NCBI GenBank assembly: GCA_022711655.1
Contig: JAKLEM010000011.1
Span: 1 to 55,333, forward strand
Reading direction: 5' to 3'
Origin: Candidatus Auribacterota bacterium
GTDB lineage: Bacteria; Auribacterota; Ancaeobacteria; Ancaeobacterales; Ancaeobacteraceae
Length of the DNA: 55,333 bases
A program made the position numbers and the translations under genes. Below, in pieces: positions 38,226-47,081 of this stretch (the stretch's first letter is position 1; every line of letters starts with the position of its first letter). The notes under the pieces were generated by a model that worked only from the letters and a program-made list of their open reading frames with translations, searched no databases and was not told the origin of the DNA.

Positions 38226-39616
38226 AATACGCGCTCGTTTTTCACACCACTCACCAGACGATGCTCGCCGAAGAGGCCCTGTCACTGAACGGCTTTTTCT
38301 TCGACACGCTGCCGCTCCCGAAGGATATCAAGGCGGGGTGCACGCTGGCGCTCTCCGTGAAAGAGGAAGACGTCGCAGGGATCGTCGGGCTGTTCCGCAA
38401 CGAGAATATCGTGATCGAAGGGCTTTACGCCGTTACCGAGCACGGCTGGCGGAAAGAGGCGGCTGAGGGAACGGCCGCCGTCCCGTTCTATCTCGACTGC
38501 AATGCGACGACGCCCGTGGCGCCGGAGGTTGTGAACGCGATGCTGCCCTTCCTCGAGGACGAGTTCGGCAACGCCTCCTCTATCCATTCGTACGGAAGGA
38601 TGGCGCGGTCCGCGATCGACCAGGCGCGCGAGCATGTCGCGGCGCTGCTCGGCGCCGACCCGTCGGAGATCGTTTTCACCGGCTGCGGCTCCGAAGCGAA
38701 CAACCTCGCGGTCAAGGGGATGGCATTCGCGCGTCTCGGCGCGCGGGGGCATGTTATCACGTCGGCGGTCGAGCACGCGAGCGTGCTCAACGTCTGCCGC
38801 TATCTCGAGACGATCGGCTTCGACGTCACCTATCTGCCCGTTGACTCCGCAGGGATGGTAGACCCCTGCGCTGTCGAGAAGGCGATCCGCCACGACACAT
38901 TCCTGATCTCGGTGCAGTGGGCGAATAACGAAGTGGGCACTGTCCAGCCGGTGGCGGCGATCGGCGAGATCGCCCGGGACAGGAAGATACTGTTCCACAG
39001 CGATGCCGTGCAGGCGGCCGGCAAGGCCGCCGTCGACGCGCTCGCCGTGCCGGTCGACATGATGACGATATCTGCGCACAAGTTTAACGGTCCGAAAGGG
39101 GTCGGCGCGCTTTACGTCAAGCACCCGCACCGGCTGGTGCCGCTTATCCACGGCGGAAAGCACGAGCGCGGGATGCGCGCGGGGACGGAGAACGTCCCCG
39201 GCATCGTCGGGATCGGCGCAGCGGCGATGCTTGCCATGGAGCGTATCGGCGAGTACCCGGAACGGATCTCCGGGCTGCGCGACCTGCTTTGGCGCGAGGT
39301 CTCCGCAGGGGTGAGCGGCGTCGCGCTGAACGGCCATCCGGAAGAGCGCCTTCCCAATACGTTGAACCTGAGCTTTCCGGGGATCGACGGGGAGTCGCTC
39401 CTGATCAACCTCGACCTGGAGGGGATAAAGGCGTCGACCGGGGCGGCATGCTCCAGCGGCTCGATCGCCGCTTCTCATGTCCTCGAGGCGATGCGCGTTC
39501 CCGCAGAGCGGATCAAGGGCTCGATCAGGTTCTCGCTCGGTTTCGGCCTGACCGAAGAAGACGTCAGGCTGGTCGCGAAGACAGTCGTCGAAGTCGTGCG
39601 TCGGATGAAAAAATAA
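38222..39616 (+). CDS. DUF3343 domain fused to cysteine desulfurase
   Basis: 464 residues. Residues 1 to about 75 (MKYALVFHTTHQTMLAEEAL...) look like a DUF3343 domain, a small domain linked with sulfur or selenium carrier functions. From about 87 the protein is a NifS/IscS-type cysteine desulfurase that strips sulfur from cysteine: the PLP lysine is K287 in SAHKFNGPKG and the persulfide cysteine is C410 in TGAACSSGS. Family members are usually about 380-400 residues, so the extra length is the fused domain. It is followed by mnmA, suggesting it donates sulfur for tRNA 2-thiouridine; a role in selenium or Fe-S metabolism is possible. Confidence 0.88.
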   Translation: MKYALVFHTTHQTMLAEEALSLNGFFFDTLPLPKDIKAGCTLALSVKEEDVAGIVGLFRNENIVIEGLYAVTEHGWRKEAAEGTAAVPFYLDCNATTPVAPEVVNAMLPFLEDEFGNASSIHSYGRMARSAIDQAREHVAALLGADPSEIVFTGCGSEANNLAVKGMAFARLGARGHVITSAVEHASVLNVCRYLETIGFDVTYLPVDSAGMVDPCAVEKAIRHDTFLISVQWANNEVGTVQPVAAIGEIARDRKILFHSDAVQAAGKAAVDALAVPVDMMTISAHKFNGPKGVGALYVKHPHRLVPLIHGGKHERGMRAGTENVPGIVGIGAAAMLAMERIGEYPERISGLRDLLWREVSAGVSGVALNGHPEERLPNTLNLSFPGIDGESLLINLDLEGIKASTGAACSSGSIAASHVLEAMRVPAERIKGSIRFSLGFGLTEEDVRLVAKTVVEVVRRMKK

Positions 39617-39634
39617 GCGTTTTCCCGGACAGGT

Positions 39635-40711
39635 ATGCCAAAACATAGAGTAGCGGTATTGATGAGCGGCGGCGTCGACAGCAGCGTCGCCGCGCTTGTC
39701 CTCAAACGTCAGGGCTTCGACGTCTTCGGCATCACCATCAAGGTCTGGCAGGAAGAGTGCGAGAAGGTCCAGCGCGAGAACTGCTGCGGCCCGCGAGCGG
39801 TGGCGGACGCGCGGCGGGTGTGCGAAGTGCTTGACATCCCGTTCTACCTCCTGAATTACTCCCGCGAGTTCAAAGAAGACGTCATCGACTATTTTTGCGC
39901 CGAGTACCGGCGCGGCAGGACCCCCAACCCGTGCATCGTCTGCAATCAGAAGCTGAAGTTCGGCCGGCTGCTCGCCCGCGCGCGAGAGCTCGGCGCCGCT
40001 AAGATCGCGTCGGGACATTACGCGTCGATCGAGGAGCGGTATGACGGCGGTGTTTCGAAATTCTCTCTCCGGAAAGGTAAAGACGCGAAAAAAGACCAGT
40101 CGTATTTTCTCTTCGAGCTCGCCCAGGACCAGCTCTGCGACATCCTGTTCCCCGTCGGGGGAATGGACAAGGCCGCTGTCCGCGGGCTCGCCGCCGGGGC
40201 AGGGCTTCCGGTTCACGACAAGCCGGACAGCGTCGAGATATGCTTTATCCCCGGCGACGACTACAAGGCGTTCCTGTCGGCTCAGGGGATCGCGATGCCG
40301 TCGGGGAAGATCGTCGACACCTCGGGAAAGGTCGTCGGAAGGCACAACGGCATCCATCTCTACACCGTCGGGCAGCGCAAGGGGATCGGCGTCGCCGCAA
40401 AGAAACCGTATTATGTCGTCAGGATCGACCCGCGCGAGAATACCGTCGTCGTCGGCGGCAACGACGACCTGCTGGTGAAGGAATTCGTCGTCGAAATGCC
40501 GCACTGGATAGCCTGCGGCGGTCCGCAGACTTCGCTTTGTGTCGACGCGAAAATCAGATATAATGCCCCTGCGGTGCCTGCCGTCGTCCACCCGGCGGGA
40601 AAGGCGAAGGTCAGGGTCGTCTTCGAAGAGCCGCAGAGGGCGGTGACGCCGGGCCAGGCGGCGGTCTTCTATCAGGGCGAGTTTGTGCTCGGAGGCGGCT
40701 GGATCGCATGA
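39635..40711 (+). CDS. mnmA: tRNA-uridine 2-sulfurtransferase MnmA
   Basis: 358 residues; thiolates U34 of tRNA-Lys, -Glu and -Gln. The PP-loop motif MSGGVDSSVAALVL is at the N-terminus, TPNPCIVCNQKLKFG carries the first catalytic cysteine and VEICFIPGDDY the second. Other signatures are GHYAS and KDQSYFLFEL. It sits next to its likely sulfur source, the desulfurase, and ends in an ATGA overlap with pncC. Confidence 0.96.
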   Translation: MPKHRVAVLMSGGVDSSVAALVLKRQGFDVFGITIKVWQEECEKVQRENCCGPRAVADARRVCEVLDIPFYLLNYSREFKEDVIDYFCAEYRRGRTPNPCIVCNQKLKFGRLLARARELGAAKIASGHYASIEERYDGGVSKFSLRKGKDAKKDQSYFLFELAQDQLCDILFPVGGMDKAAVRGLAAGAGLPVHDKPDSVEICFIPGDDYKAFLSAQGIAMPSGKIVDTSGKVVGRHNGIHLYTVGQRKGIGVAAKKPYYVVRIDPRENTVVVGGNDDLLVKEFVVEMPHWIACGGPQTSLCVDAKIRYNAPAVPAVVHPAGKAKVRVVFEEPQRAVTPGQAAVFYQGEFVLGGGWIA

Positions 40712-41196
40712 ATAGAACCGCGGTGAATGTCAAAGAACTGTTCGTGAAAAAACGCCTCACGCTTGCCGTGGCCGAGTCGTGCACGGGAGGGCTGATTGCC
40801 AGCCTCCTGACCGATGTTCCCGGTTCATCGGGATACTTTGCCGGCGGCGTGATAGCCTACGCGAACGCCGTCAAGGAGGAGCTTCTCGGCGTCAGGCCCG
40901 CGACGCTCCGCGCCTCCGGCGCGGTCAGCGAGAGGACGGCGCGCGAGATGGCGGACGGCGCGCGGCGCCTCTGTTCGGCGAACGTCGCCGTCGCGGTCAC
41001 GGGGATAGCCGGCCCGGGCGGCGGGACGCCGCGAAAGCCGGTCGGGCTCGTCTATGTCGCGCTGTCATGCGGCAAACGGACGATATGCGAGAAACATCTG
41101 TTCAGGGGGGGCCGCCTGCAGGTGAAAAAGAAAACGGCAGGCGCCGCGCTGAAGCTTGTCGAAGCGTACGGACGCGCGCACGGGAATCCGGCATGA
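40708..41196 (+). CDS. pncC: Nicotinamide-nucleotide amidohydrolase (CinA C-terminal family)
   Basis: 162 residues; hydrolyses nicotinamide mononucleotide to nicotinate mononucleotide, recycling pyridine nucleotide. The CinA C-terminal signatures are AVAESCTGGLIASLLTDVPG, FAGGVIAYANAVKEELLGV and VTGIAGPGGGTPRKPVGLVY. It is the short form without the N-terminal MoaB-like domain. ATGA overlaps tie it to mnmA upstream and the STAS gene downstream. Confidence 0.92.
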   Translation: MNRTAVNVKELFVKKRLTLAVAESCTGGLIASLLTDVPGSSGYFAGGVIAYANAVKEELLGVRPATLRASGAVSERTAREMADGARRLCSANVAVAVTGIAGPGGGTPRKPVGLVYVALSCGKRTICEKHLFRGGRLQVKKKTAGAALKLVEAYGRAHGNPA

Positions 41197-41663
41197 AAAA
41201 TTTCCATGATTTCGAGAAATCGGTGAGGAAACGGATCCAGGGGGACTTTGACCGGCTCAAGTCCCTGCATGACAATCTGGAGAAGCTCATCTGGGATGCG
41301 ACTCACAGCGAGCAGTATATCGCCGGCGTCGATTTCATGGCTGGCGTAACGGTCGTGCGGCTGAAGGGCAAGGCGACGTATGATACCATGAAATATATCG
41401 AAGGGCAGTTCATCGAGCGGACCCGCGGCAAGGAGATCCATAATATCATCTTCGATTTCGAGCAGGTCTCCGATGCCGATACGTCGAGCGTCGCGGAGCT
41501 GATCGAGCTGTGGGAGCAGATGGCGAAGCGGCCGGCCGGCAAGACGATCGGCCTGGTGAATATCCCGCCCAAATTGAAAGGGCTGCTCGAGATTACCAAT
41601 ACCAAAGGGCTGTTCTCGCTATTCGACACCAAAGAGGATGCGATCACCCGGCTCGCCCTGTAG
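41193..41663 (+). CDS. STAS-domain protein (anti-sigma factor antagonist-like)
   Basis: 156 residues. After an N-terminal helical stretch (about 1-45), residues about 45-150 read as a STAS fold: GVTVVRLKGKATYDT, then NIIFDFEQVSDADTSSVAELIELW, where DADTSS takes the place of the DSSGLG phospho-acceptor loop of SpoIIAA/RsbV. It may relay a partner-switching signal controlled by serine phosphorylation, but no anti-sigma kinase or sigma factor is adjacent. I use the ATG that overlaps the pncC stop; a much longer open frame upstream is only the out-of-frame shadow of pncC. Confidence 0.75.
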   Translation: MKNFHDFEKSVRKRIQGDFDRLKSLHDNLEKLIWDATHSEQYIAGVDFMAGVTVVRLKGKATYDTMKYIEGQFIERTRGKEIHNIIFDFEQVSDADTSSVAELIELWEQMAKRPAGKTIGLVNIPPKLKGLLEITNTKGLFSLFDTKEDAITRLAL

Positions 41664-41718
41664 GGGCTGCCGCGCGCGGGAAAGTTCGAGAGCGATCGAA
41701 AACGTAAAGGAGCGTGCC

Positions 41719-43689
41719 ATGAAAAAGCAGCAGGCAAAGAAACATGATTTCCGCATCGTGAGCTGGTTCCTACTCGGCGCGCTGTGCGTATTCGTCGTCG
41801 TCTCGGTGTTCAAAGCGGTCAATCATCCCGAGCGGGATTATCCGTCGCCGGTCGAGACAGACCAGCCCGAAACGGCTGTCGACCGGCTGACCGATCCGCG
41901 GGAGCTGGAGACCTTTATCGACGGCGTCGTCGCGTCGCAGCTCCAGGCGAACAGGATCCCGGGCGCAGTCGTGTCGGTGGTCAAGAGCGGTATGCCGTTC
42001 TTCATGAAGGGATACGGCTACGCCGACGTCGAGAAGCGGACCAAGGTAAGCCCCGATACGACCGTTTTTCGCGCGGGATCGGTGTCGAAGCTGTTCACCT
42101 GGACGGCGTTGATGTCCCTGGTCGAGCAGGGGAAGGTCAATCTTAAGGAGGACGTTAATCATTACCTCAAGGATTTCCGCATTCCGGCAACCTACCCGCA
42201 GGCCATCACGGTCGAAGACCTTCTCCTGCACACCGCCGGTTTCGAGGATTCAGGCATTGGCCTTATCACGAGCGATCCGAACGACGCACTGCCGATCGGC
42301 GCATACTGCGAGCGATACGTTCCCGCGCGCGTCATGCCGCCGCGGACATACCCCGTCTATTCCAATTACGGAACCGCGCTCGCCGGGCTGATAGTCCAGC
42401 AGGTGTCGGGGATGCCGTTCGAAAAGTACGTAGAGGAGCAGATATGCAAGCCGCTCTCTATGGAACGCACGACTTTTGCCCAGCCGCTGCCAGAGCCGCT
42501 TGCCGGCTCGGCGGCCAGGGGCTACGTATGGAACAAGGGCGCGTATGCGGCAGGCCCGTTCGAATATATCGCCGCCCCCGCGGGCGCGGTCAGCACGACG
42601 GCGGCCGATATGGCGAAGTTCATGATCATGCACCTCCAGAACGGCAGGGCCGGCGACCGGTGGATCATCAAGGAGAAGACGGCGCTCGACATGCACCGGC
42701 GTCAGTTCGGCGTCGACGAACGGCTCAACGGGGTCTGCTACGGGTTCATTCAGATGAACCGCAACAACCTCCAGGTCATCGGGCAGGACGGGGCGACGAA
42801 GTTCTTCAGCGCGTTCTGCATCCTGCTCGCCGACAAGGGCGTCGGGTTCTTTGTCGCGTACAACGGCGCGGGATCGGTCTCCGCCGCGTACGACCTGTTC
42901 AACCTCTTCTGCGACCGCTACTATCCGGTCCCTCCCGCGCCGGCCGTGACGCCGCCGTCCGATTTCGCGAAACACGCGGATACCTACGAGGGATATTATC
43001 TGCCGCTGCGCAGGCCCTACAGCACGTTCGAGAAGATCGGGATCCTGTTCGGCTCGCAGATCAAGGTGTCGGCGAGGCCCGACGGCACGTTGTACCTGCC
43101 CGACGCCCGCGTTGTCGAGGTCAGCCCCAATTATTTCCGCAAGGTCGACGGCTATTCAGCAGGCATCTTCAAGACGGCCAAGGACGGCAAGCGGCTCATG
43201 CTGTTCATGGATGCCGTTCCGGTCAACGGGTTCGAGAAGGTCGAATGGTATGACGCGGCGCCTTTCATCCGTCTGTCGCTCCTGTCGTTCATGCTGGTGT
43301 TCGCTTGCGTCATTATCGGGTATCCGGCGGGCGCTGTGGCTCGCTTTTTGCGGGGGGACGGCCTGCTTGTCTCTCGATGGTCCGCGATCGTCCGCGTCAG
43401 CCTGTGGCTCGCCGCCGCGGTTTTGCTGTATGGTTTCCTCGGGCTGATAGGATATATTGTCATGCTCACGCAGGGGGCTCTGCCCGATTACGCGGTGGTT
43501 CGGCTGTTCCTGACGGGGATCCTTGCCGGGGTCGGCCTCCTGGCCGTGTCGGCGGCGCTGGTCGCGGCGAACTGGGCGAAAGGGGCGGGGACGCTTGCCG
43601 GGCGTATCCGCGATGCGGCCGCCGTCGCCGCGATGGTGCTTTTCGCGTTATGGCTGCACAGCTGGAACCTGATCGGCTATCGGATGTGA
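41719..43689 (+). CDS. Serine hydrolase (beta-lactamase class C family) with C-terminal membrane region
   Basis: 656 residues. A transmembrane segment lies at about 14-35. The beta-lactamase domain (about 60-400) has the nucleophile motif S121-V-S-K124 and Y214-S-N216. A linker domain follows, and four hydrophobic segments at the C-terminus (from about 515 to the end) give a membrane anchor. Relatives include D-aminopeptidases, esterases and penicillin-binding-like proteins, so a cell-envelope hydrolase is likely, not a proven beta-lactamase. The ATG gives a conventional basic N-terminus with AAAGGAG just upstream. Confidence 0.82.
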   Translation: MKKQQAKKHDFRIVSWFLLGALCVFVVVSVFKAVNHPERDYPSPVETDQPETAVDRLTDPRELETFIDGVVASQLQANRIPGAVVSVVKSGMPFFMKGYGYADVEKRTKVSPDTTVFRAGSVSKLFTWTALMSLVEQGKVNLKEDVNHYLKDFRIPATYPQAITVEDLLLHTAGFEDSGIGLITSDPNDALPIGAYCERYVPARVMPPRTYPVYSNYGTALAGLIVQQVSGMPFEKYVEEQICKPLSMERTTFAQPLPEPLAGSAARGYVWNKGAYAAGPFEYIAAPAGAVSTTAADMAKFMIMHLQNGRAGDRWIIKEKTALDMHRRQFGVDERLNGVCYGFIQMNRNNLQVIGQDGATKFFSAFCILLADKGVGFFVAYNGAGSVSAAYDLFNLFCDRYYPVPPAPAVTPPSDFAKHADTYEGYYLPLRRPYSTFEKIGILFGSQIKVSARPDGTLYLPDARVVEVSPNYFRKVDGYSAGIFKTAKDGKRLMLFMDAVPVNGFEKVEWYDAAPFIRLSLLSFMLVFACVIIGYPAGAVARFLRGDGLLVSRWSAIVRVSLWLAAAVLLYGFLGLIGYIVMLTQGALPDYAVVRLFLTGILAGVGLLAVSAALVAANWAKGAGTLAGRIRDAAAVAAMVLFALWLHSWNLIGYRM

Positions 43690-43699
43690 TAGCGCCAGC

Positions 43700-44272
43700 A
43701 TGGATACCATACGCGCATTTATAGCCGTCAAGCTCGACCCGCAGCTCCAGAAGGCGCTCGGCGAGCTTCAGCGGCAGCTGAAGCGCGGCGGTGCCGGCAT
43801 GAAATGGGTTGAGCCGGAGAACATCCACCTCACGATAAAGTTCCTTGGCGACGTCCCCGCGGACAGGATCGACGAGGTCAAGACGGCTGTCGCCGGGGTC
43901 GCCGCGCGGTCCGGCGGGATAGACATGTCGTTCGCGAACATCGGCGTCTTTCCCGACCTGCGCCGGCCGCGCGTCGTCTGGGCCGGCGTCGAGCAGGGGA
44001 AGGAAGAGCTCGGCCGCCTCGCTGAAGATATCGAGGCCGCCTGCGGAGCGCTTGGCTTCGCGAAAGAGGAACGCCCGTTCGTTTCGCACGTCACGATAGC
44101 GCGCGTCAAGGAGCTGGGCAGCCCGCAGCGGTTCCTCGAATCACTGCGTCCCCACCAGGGGAAGGAGTTCGGCCGGATGCGCGCGACAAGGCTTTCGCTC
44201 ATAAAAAGTACGCTGACGCCAAACGGCCCAAAGTATGATACAATAGCGGACGCGTGTTTCAGCGATGTGTGA
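43700..44272 (+). CDS. thpR: RNA 2',3'-cyclic phosphodiesterase (LigT/ThpR)
   Basis: 190 residues of the 2H phosphoesterase family. Both catalytic H-x-T-x motifs are visible: H43-L-T-I and H130-V-T-I. FIAVKL begins the protein, as is usual. It hydrolyses 2',3'-cyclic phosphates of RNA or performs reverse ligation in vitro; the in-vivo role is uncertain. It starts 11 bases after the serine hydrolase gene, before the recA leader. Confidence 0.92.
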   Translation: MDTIRAFIAVKLDPQLQKALGELQRQLKRGGAGMKWVEPENIHLTIKFLGDVPADRIDEVKTAVAGVAARSGGIDMSFANIGVFPDLRRPRVVWAGVEQGKEELGRLAEDIEAACGALGFAKEERPFVSHVTIARVKELGSPQRFLESLRPHQGKEFGRMRATRLSLIKSTLTPNGPKYDTIADACFSDV

Positions 44273-44302
44273 TCAAATATCACGATTGGTGTCGACAGGT
44301 TT

Positions 44303-44361
44303 AACACACCCGTGTTCATTCATTGATATTTGGTATTTGTTCAATCGGTAGTTTTTATACA
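44303..44361 (+). promoter_or_regulatory. recA leader with inverted repeat and possible -10
   Basis: The 100-base AT-rich gap before recA holds AACAC-ACCC-GTGTT (44303-44316), a perfect 5-bp inverted repeat that could be a repressor operator, and TATACA (44356-44361), about 11 bases before the ribosome site, as a possible -10. No canonical LexA box of E. coli or Bacillus type was found. Confidence 0.35.
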
Positions 44362-44372
44362 AGGGGGTTGTT

Positions 44373-45419
44373 ATGGCGGAAGCGGTAAAGGAAAAAGAGA
44401 TCGTAAAAGGCGGAGAGAAGGCGGCCGACAGGGGGGGCAAGGACAAGGCGCTCGACATCGCCATCACACAGATCGAAAAAAACTTCGGCCAGGGATCGAT
44501 CATGCGGCTGGGCAAGGACTCGGGCAAGGCGAACATCCCGGTGATCCCGACCGGCGCGATATCGCTCGACCTGGCGCTCGGCGTGGGGGGCGTTCCCCGC
44601 GGCCGCGTCATCGAGATTTTCGGCCCCGAATCGTCGGGCAAGACGACGCTGGCGCTCCATGTCGTCGCCAGCGCGCAGAAGCTGGGCGGCGTGGCGGCGT
44701 ACATAGATGCGGAGCACGCTATCGACCCGGCGTACGCGCGCAAGCTCGGCGTGAACCTCGAGACGCTCCTGATCAGCCAGCCCGATTCCGGTGAGGACGC
44801 GCTGAATATCGCGGAGATCCTGGTCCGGTCCAACGCCGTCGACGTCATCATCGTCGACTCCGTCGCGGCGCTGGTGCCGAAGGCGGAGATCGAGGGAGAT
44901 ATCGGCGACACGACGGTCGGCCTCCAGGCGCGTCTCATGTCGCAGGCGCTGCGCAAGCTCACCTCGTCGATAAATAAATCCAAGACCTGCTGCATCTTCA
45001 TCAACCAGCTCCGCGAGAAAATCGGCATTATGTTCGGCAACCCGGAAACGACGCCGGGCGGGCGCGCGCTGAAGTTCTACGCGTCAGTCAGGCTAGACAT
45101 CCGCAGGGTGACGTCGATCAAAGACAATAACGATGTTACGATGGGATCGCGGACGCGCGTCACGGTCGTTAAGAACAAGGTCGCCGCGCCGTTCAGGAAG
45201 GCCGAGTTCGATATCATGTATAATGAGGGGATATCGAAGGAAGGGTGCCTCATCGACATCGCGTCGGAGAACAACATCGTCGAAAAGAAGGGCACCTGGT
45301 TCTCGTTTAAGAACGAGCGTCTCGGACAGGGGCGCGACCAGGCGAAGGAAGAGCTCAAGCGGAACCCGAAGCTCGCCGATGAGATACTCAAGGAGATAAA
45401 GGCGAAGTTCAATATCTAG
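44373..45419 (+). CDS. recA: Recombinase RecA
   Basis: 348 residues; ATP-dependent strand exchange and SOS co-protease. Walker A is G84-PESSGKT91, [19 protein letters not shown] is Walker B with loop L1, and [20 protein letters not shown] holds the L2 region and the conserved [13 protein letters not shown] signature. An acidic/lysine-rich N-terminal extension of about 25 residues precedes the core. AAGGGGG lies upstream of the ATG. Confidence 0.98.
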   Translation: MAEAVKEKEIVKGGEKAADRGGKDKALDIAITQIEKNFGQGSIMRLGKDSGKANIPVIPTGAISLDLALGVGGVPRGRVIEIFGPESSGKTTLALHVVASAQKLGGVAAYIDAEHAIDPAYARKLGVNLETLLISQPDSGEDALNIAEILVRSNAVDVIIVDSVAALVPKAEIEGDIGDTTVGLQARLMSQALRKLTSSINKSKTCCIFINQLREKIGIMFGNPETTPGGRALKFYASVRLDIRRVTSIKDNNDVTMGSRTRVTVVKNKVAAPFRKAEFDIMYNEGISKEGCLIDIASENNIVEKKGTWFSFKNERLGQGRDQAKEELKRNPKLADEILKEIKAKFNI

Positions 45420-45435
45420 GTTCGACGGTACGACC

Positions 45436-45483
45436 GAAGACAGAGGCCGCGCGCGAAGGAGATAAGCCGCGGCGTCTGTCTTC
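45436..45483 (+). terminator. Long hairpin after recA
   Basis: A 16-bp stem with one mismatch (arms 45436-45451 and 45468-45483) encloses a 16-base loop 17 bases after the recA stop. The following sequence (TGTTTATG) is only weakly T-rich, so termination may be partial. Confidence 0.6.
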
Positions 45484-45511
45484 TGTTTATGTATATGGGC
45501 AGTATGCTTCG

Positions 45512-45575
45512 AGCGAAACGAAGTGAAGTCGAGAAGAAACATTGCGACCGGTTAGGTGAGAGTTCTCGACTCGCT
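45512..45575. repeat. Bipartite inverted repeat between recA and htrA
   Basis: AGCGA (45512-45516) and GTCGAGAA (45528-45535) pair with TTCTCGAC (45563-45570) and TCGCT (45571-45575). The TTCGAG/GTCGAGAA style of sequence resembles dispersed intergenic repeats in other genomes. No gene is seen in this 190-base gap. Confidence 0.5.
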
Positions 45576-45610
45576 AAGCCCGCGCGAACACTATGTTATG
45601 GTTTAGCATT

Positions 45611-47053
45611 ATGAAACGCCCGATTGCATCTCTGATAGCTCTTTCGTTCCTTTTTGCTGCGCGCGCGGCATGCGCCCAGACGGCCGCAGCGGAGCTTGAG
45701 GACACTTTTGTCCGGATCGCCAGACAGGTCGGCCCCTCGGTGGTCAGCGTCAACACGCTGCACGTAAAGAATATCGGCGGCGTCAGGTTCTACGGACCCG
45801 GCGGCCGGCGCGACCCGCACATGGAGGAGTATTTCCGGCAGCTCTTCGGCCTGCCGCCGCAGCAACAGCTGAAGCAGACCGGCCTCGGCTCGGGCGTGAT
45901 CATCGACAAGAGCGGCGTCATCATGACAAATGACCATGTAATCGCCGGCGCCAACGTGATCGAGGTCCGGCTGAGCGACGGGCGGAGGTTTGAGGCCAAG
46001 ACTCTCGGGACCGACCCGCGCAGCGACATCGCGGTGATCAAGATCGACGCCGACGGACTGCCGGCCGCGATCTTGGGGGATTCCGACAAGCTGGCTGTCG
46101 GCCAGTGGTCGCTCGCGATCGGGAACCCGTTCGGGTTCATTGTCAAGAACCCGCAGCCGTCGATGACCGCGGGGATCATATCGGCGCTGCACCGGACCAT
46201 CTCGCAGTACGTCGAGACGGGCAACCGCTATTACGGCGACCTGATACAGACCGATGCCTCGATCAACATCGGCAACAGCGGCGGGCCGCTCGTCAACCTG
46301 AAAGGCGAAGTGGTCGGCATCAACACGCTGATCTTCAGCACCACCGGCGGCAACCTGGGGATCGGTTTCGCGATCCCGGTCAACCGGGCGAAAGCGGTCA
46401 TGGACGTTCTGATGAAAGGGCGCGATATCCCGTACGGCTGGCTCGGTATCATGATCCAGCCGATTGACGCGCCGGTCGCGTCCGCGTTCAGGATGACCGA
46501 CACCAACGGCGCCCTCGTCTACCATGTGACGGCGGGGTCGCCGGCCGACGCGGCGGGGATGCGGCGCGGCGACGTGATCAGGAAATTCGACGGCGGCGAC
46601 GTCGACGACCCGGATATGTTCTTCTTCCGCCTGCTCGAAACGCCAGTGGGCTCGAAAGTGACTCTCGGCGTTCTGCGCGGAGGGAAGCCGCTCGATCTTG
46701 TCCTGACGGTCGCGAACAGGCCGCCGTCCCGTGCGCGGCGCACGGAGGAGGAAGACGTCCCTGCGGCCCCCGCGGGCGCGGCGAAAGCGGACCTGTGGAG
46801 CGGCGTCAGGGTCCTCGAGATCACGCGCGAGATCGCGTTCGCGCTCGGCGTACAGCCGCAGTGCGGCGTTGTCATTGACGACATAGACAAGGGGGGAGCC
46901 GCGTACCGCGCCGGCCTGCGCCGCGGAGACATTATCGACGAGGTCGGGCGGTTGCCGGTGAGGACGCTTGCCGATTTCAATAAAGCGGCGGCCCGATCAA
47001 AAGGCAACACGATCGTGCATACCGACAAAGGGTATGCCGTTCTTGAAGAATAG
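45611..47053 (+). CDS. HtrA/Deg-type periplasmic serine protease
   Basis: 480 residues with a signal peptide (1 to about 22, ARAACA|Q). The trypsin-like domain has the full triad: H109 in TNDHVIAG, D139 in RSDIAVIKID and S223 in IGNSGGPLVNL. Two PDZ domains follow (about 275-375 and 395-480), the DegP/DegQ arrangement for sensing misfolded envelope proteins. A short proline/glutamate linker (PPSRARRTEEEDVPAAPAGA) separates them. I prefer the second ATG because it begins directly at the signal peptide. Confidence 0.93.
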   Translation: MKRPIASLIALSFLFAARAACAQTAAAELEDTFVRIARQVGPSVVSVNTLHVKNIGGVRFYGPGGRRDPHMEEYFRQLFGLPPQQQLKQTGLGSGVIIDKSGVIMTNDHVIAGANVIEVRLSDGRRFEAKTLGTDPRSDIAVIKIDADGLPAAILGDSDKLAVGQWSLAIGNPFGFIVKNPQPSMTAGIISALHRTISQYVETGNRYYGDLIQTDASINIGNSGGPLVNLKGEVVGINTLIFSTTGGNLGIGFAIPVNRAKAVMDVLMKGRDIPYGWLGIMIQPIDAPVASAFRMTDTNGALVYHVTAGSPADAAGMRRGDVIRKFDGGDVDDPDMFFFRLLETPVGSKVTLGVLRGGKPLDLVLTVANRPPSRARRTEEEDVPAAPAGAAKADLWSGVRVLEITREIAFALGVQPQCGVVIDDIDKGGAAYRAGLRRGDIIDEVGRLPVRTLADFNKAAARSKGNTIVHTDKGYAVLEE

Positions 47054-47081
47054 GTGACAACAAAACGAAAGGTTGCGTCAT

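Noticed and set aside
40779..41192. A 5' extension of the STAS gene through pncC
   Set aside because: It would overlap the whole of pncC out of frame; the ATGA junction at 41193 gives a normal start.
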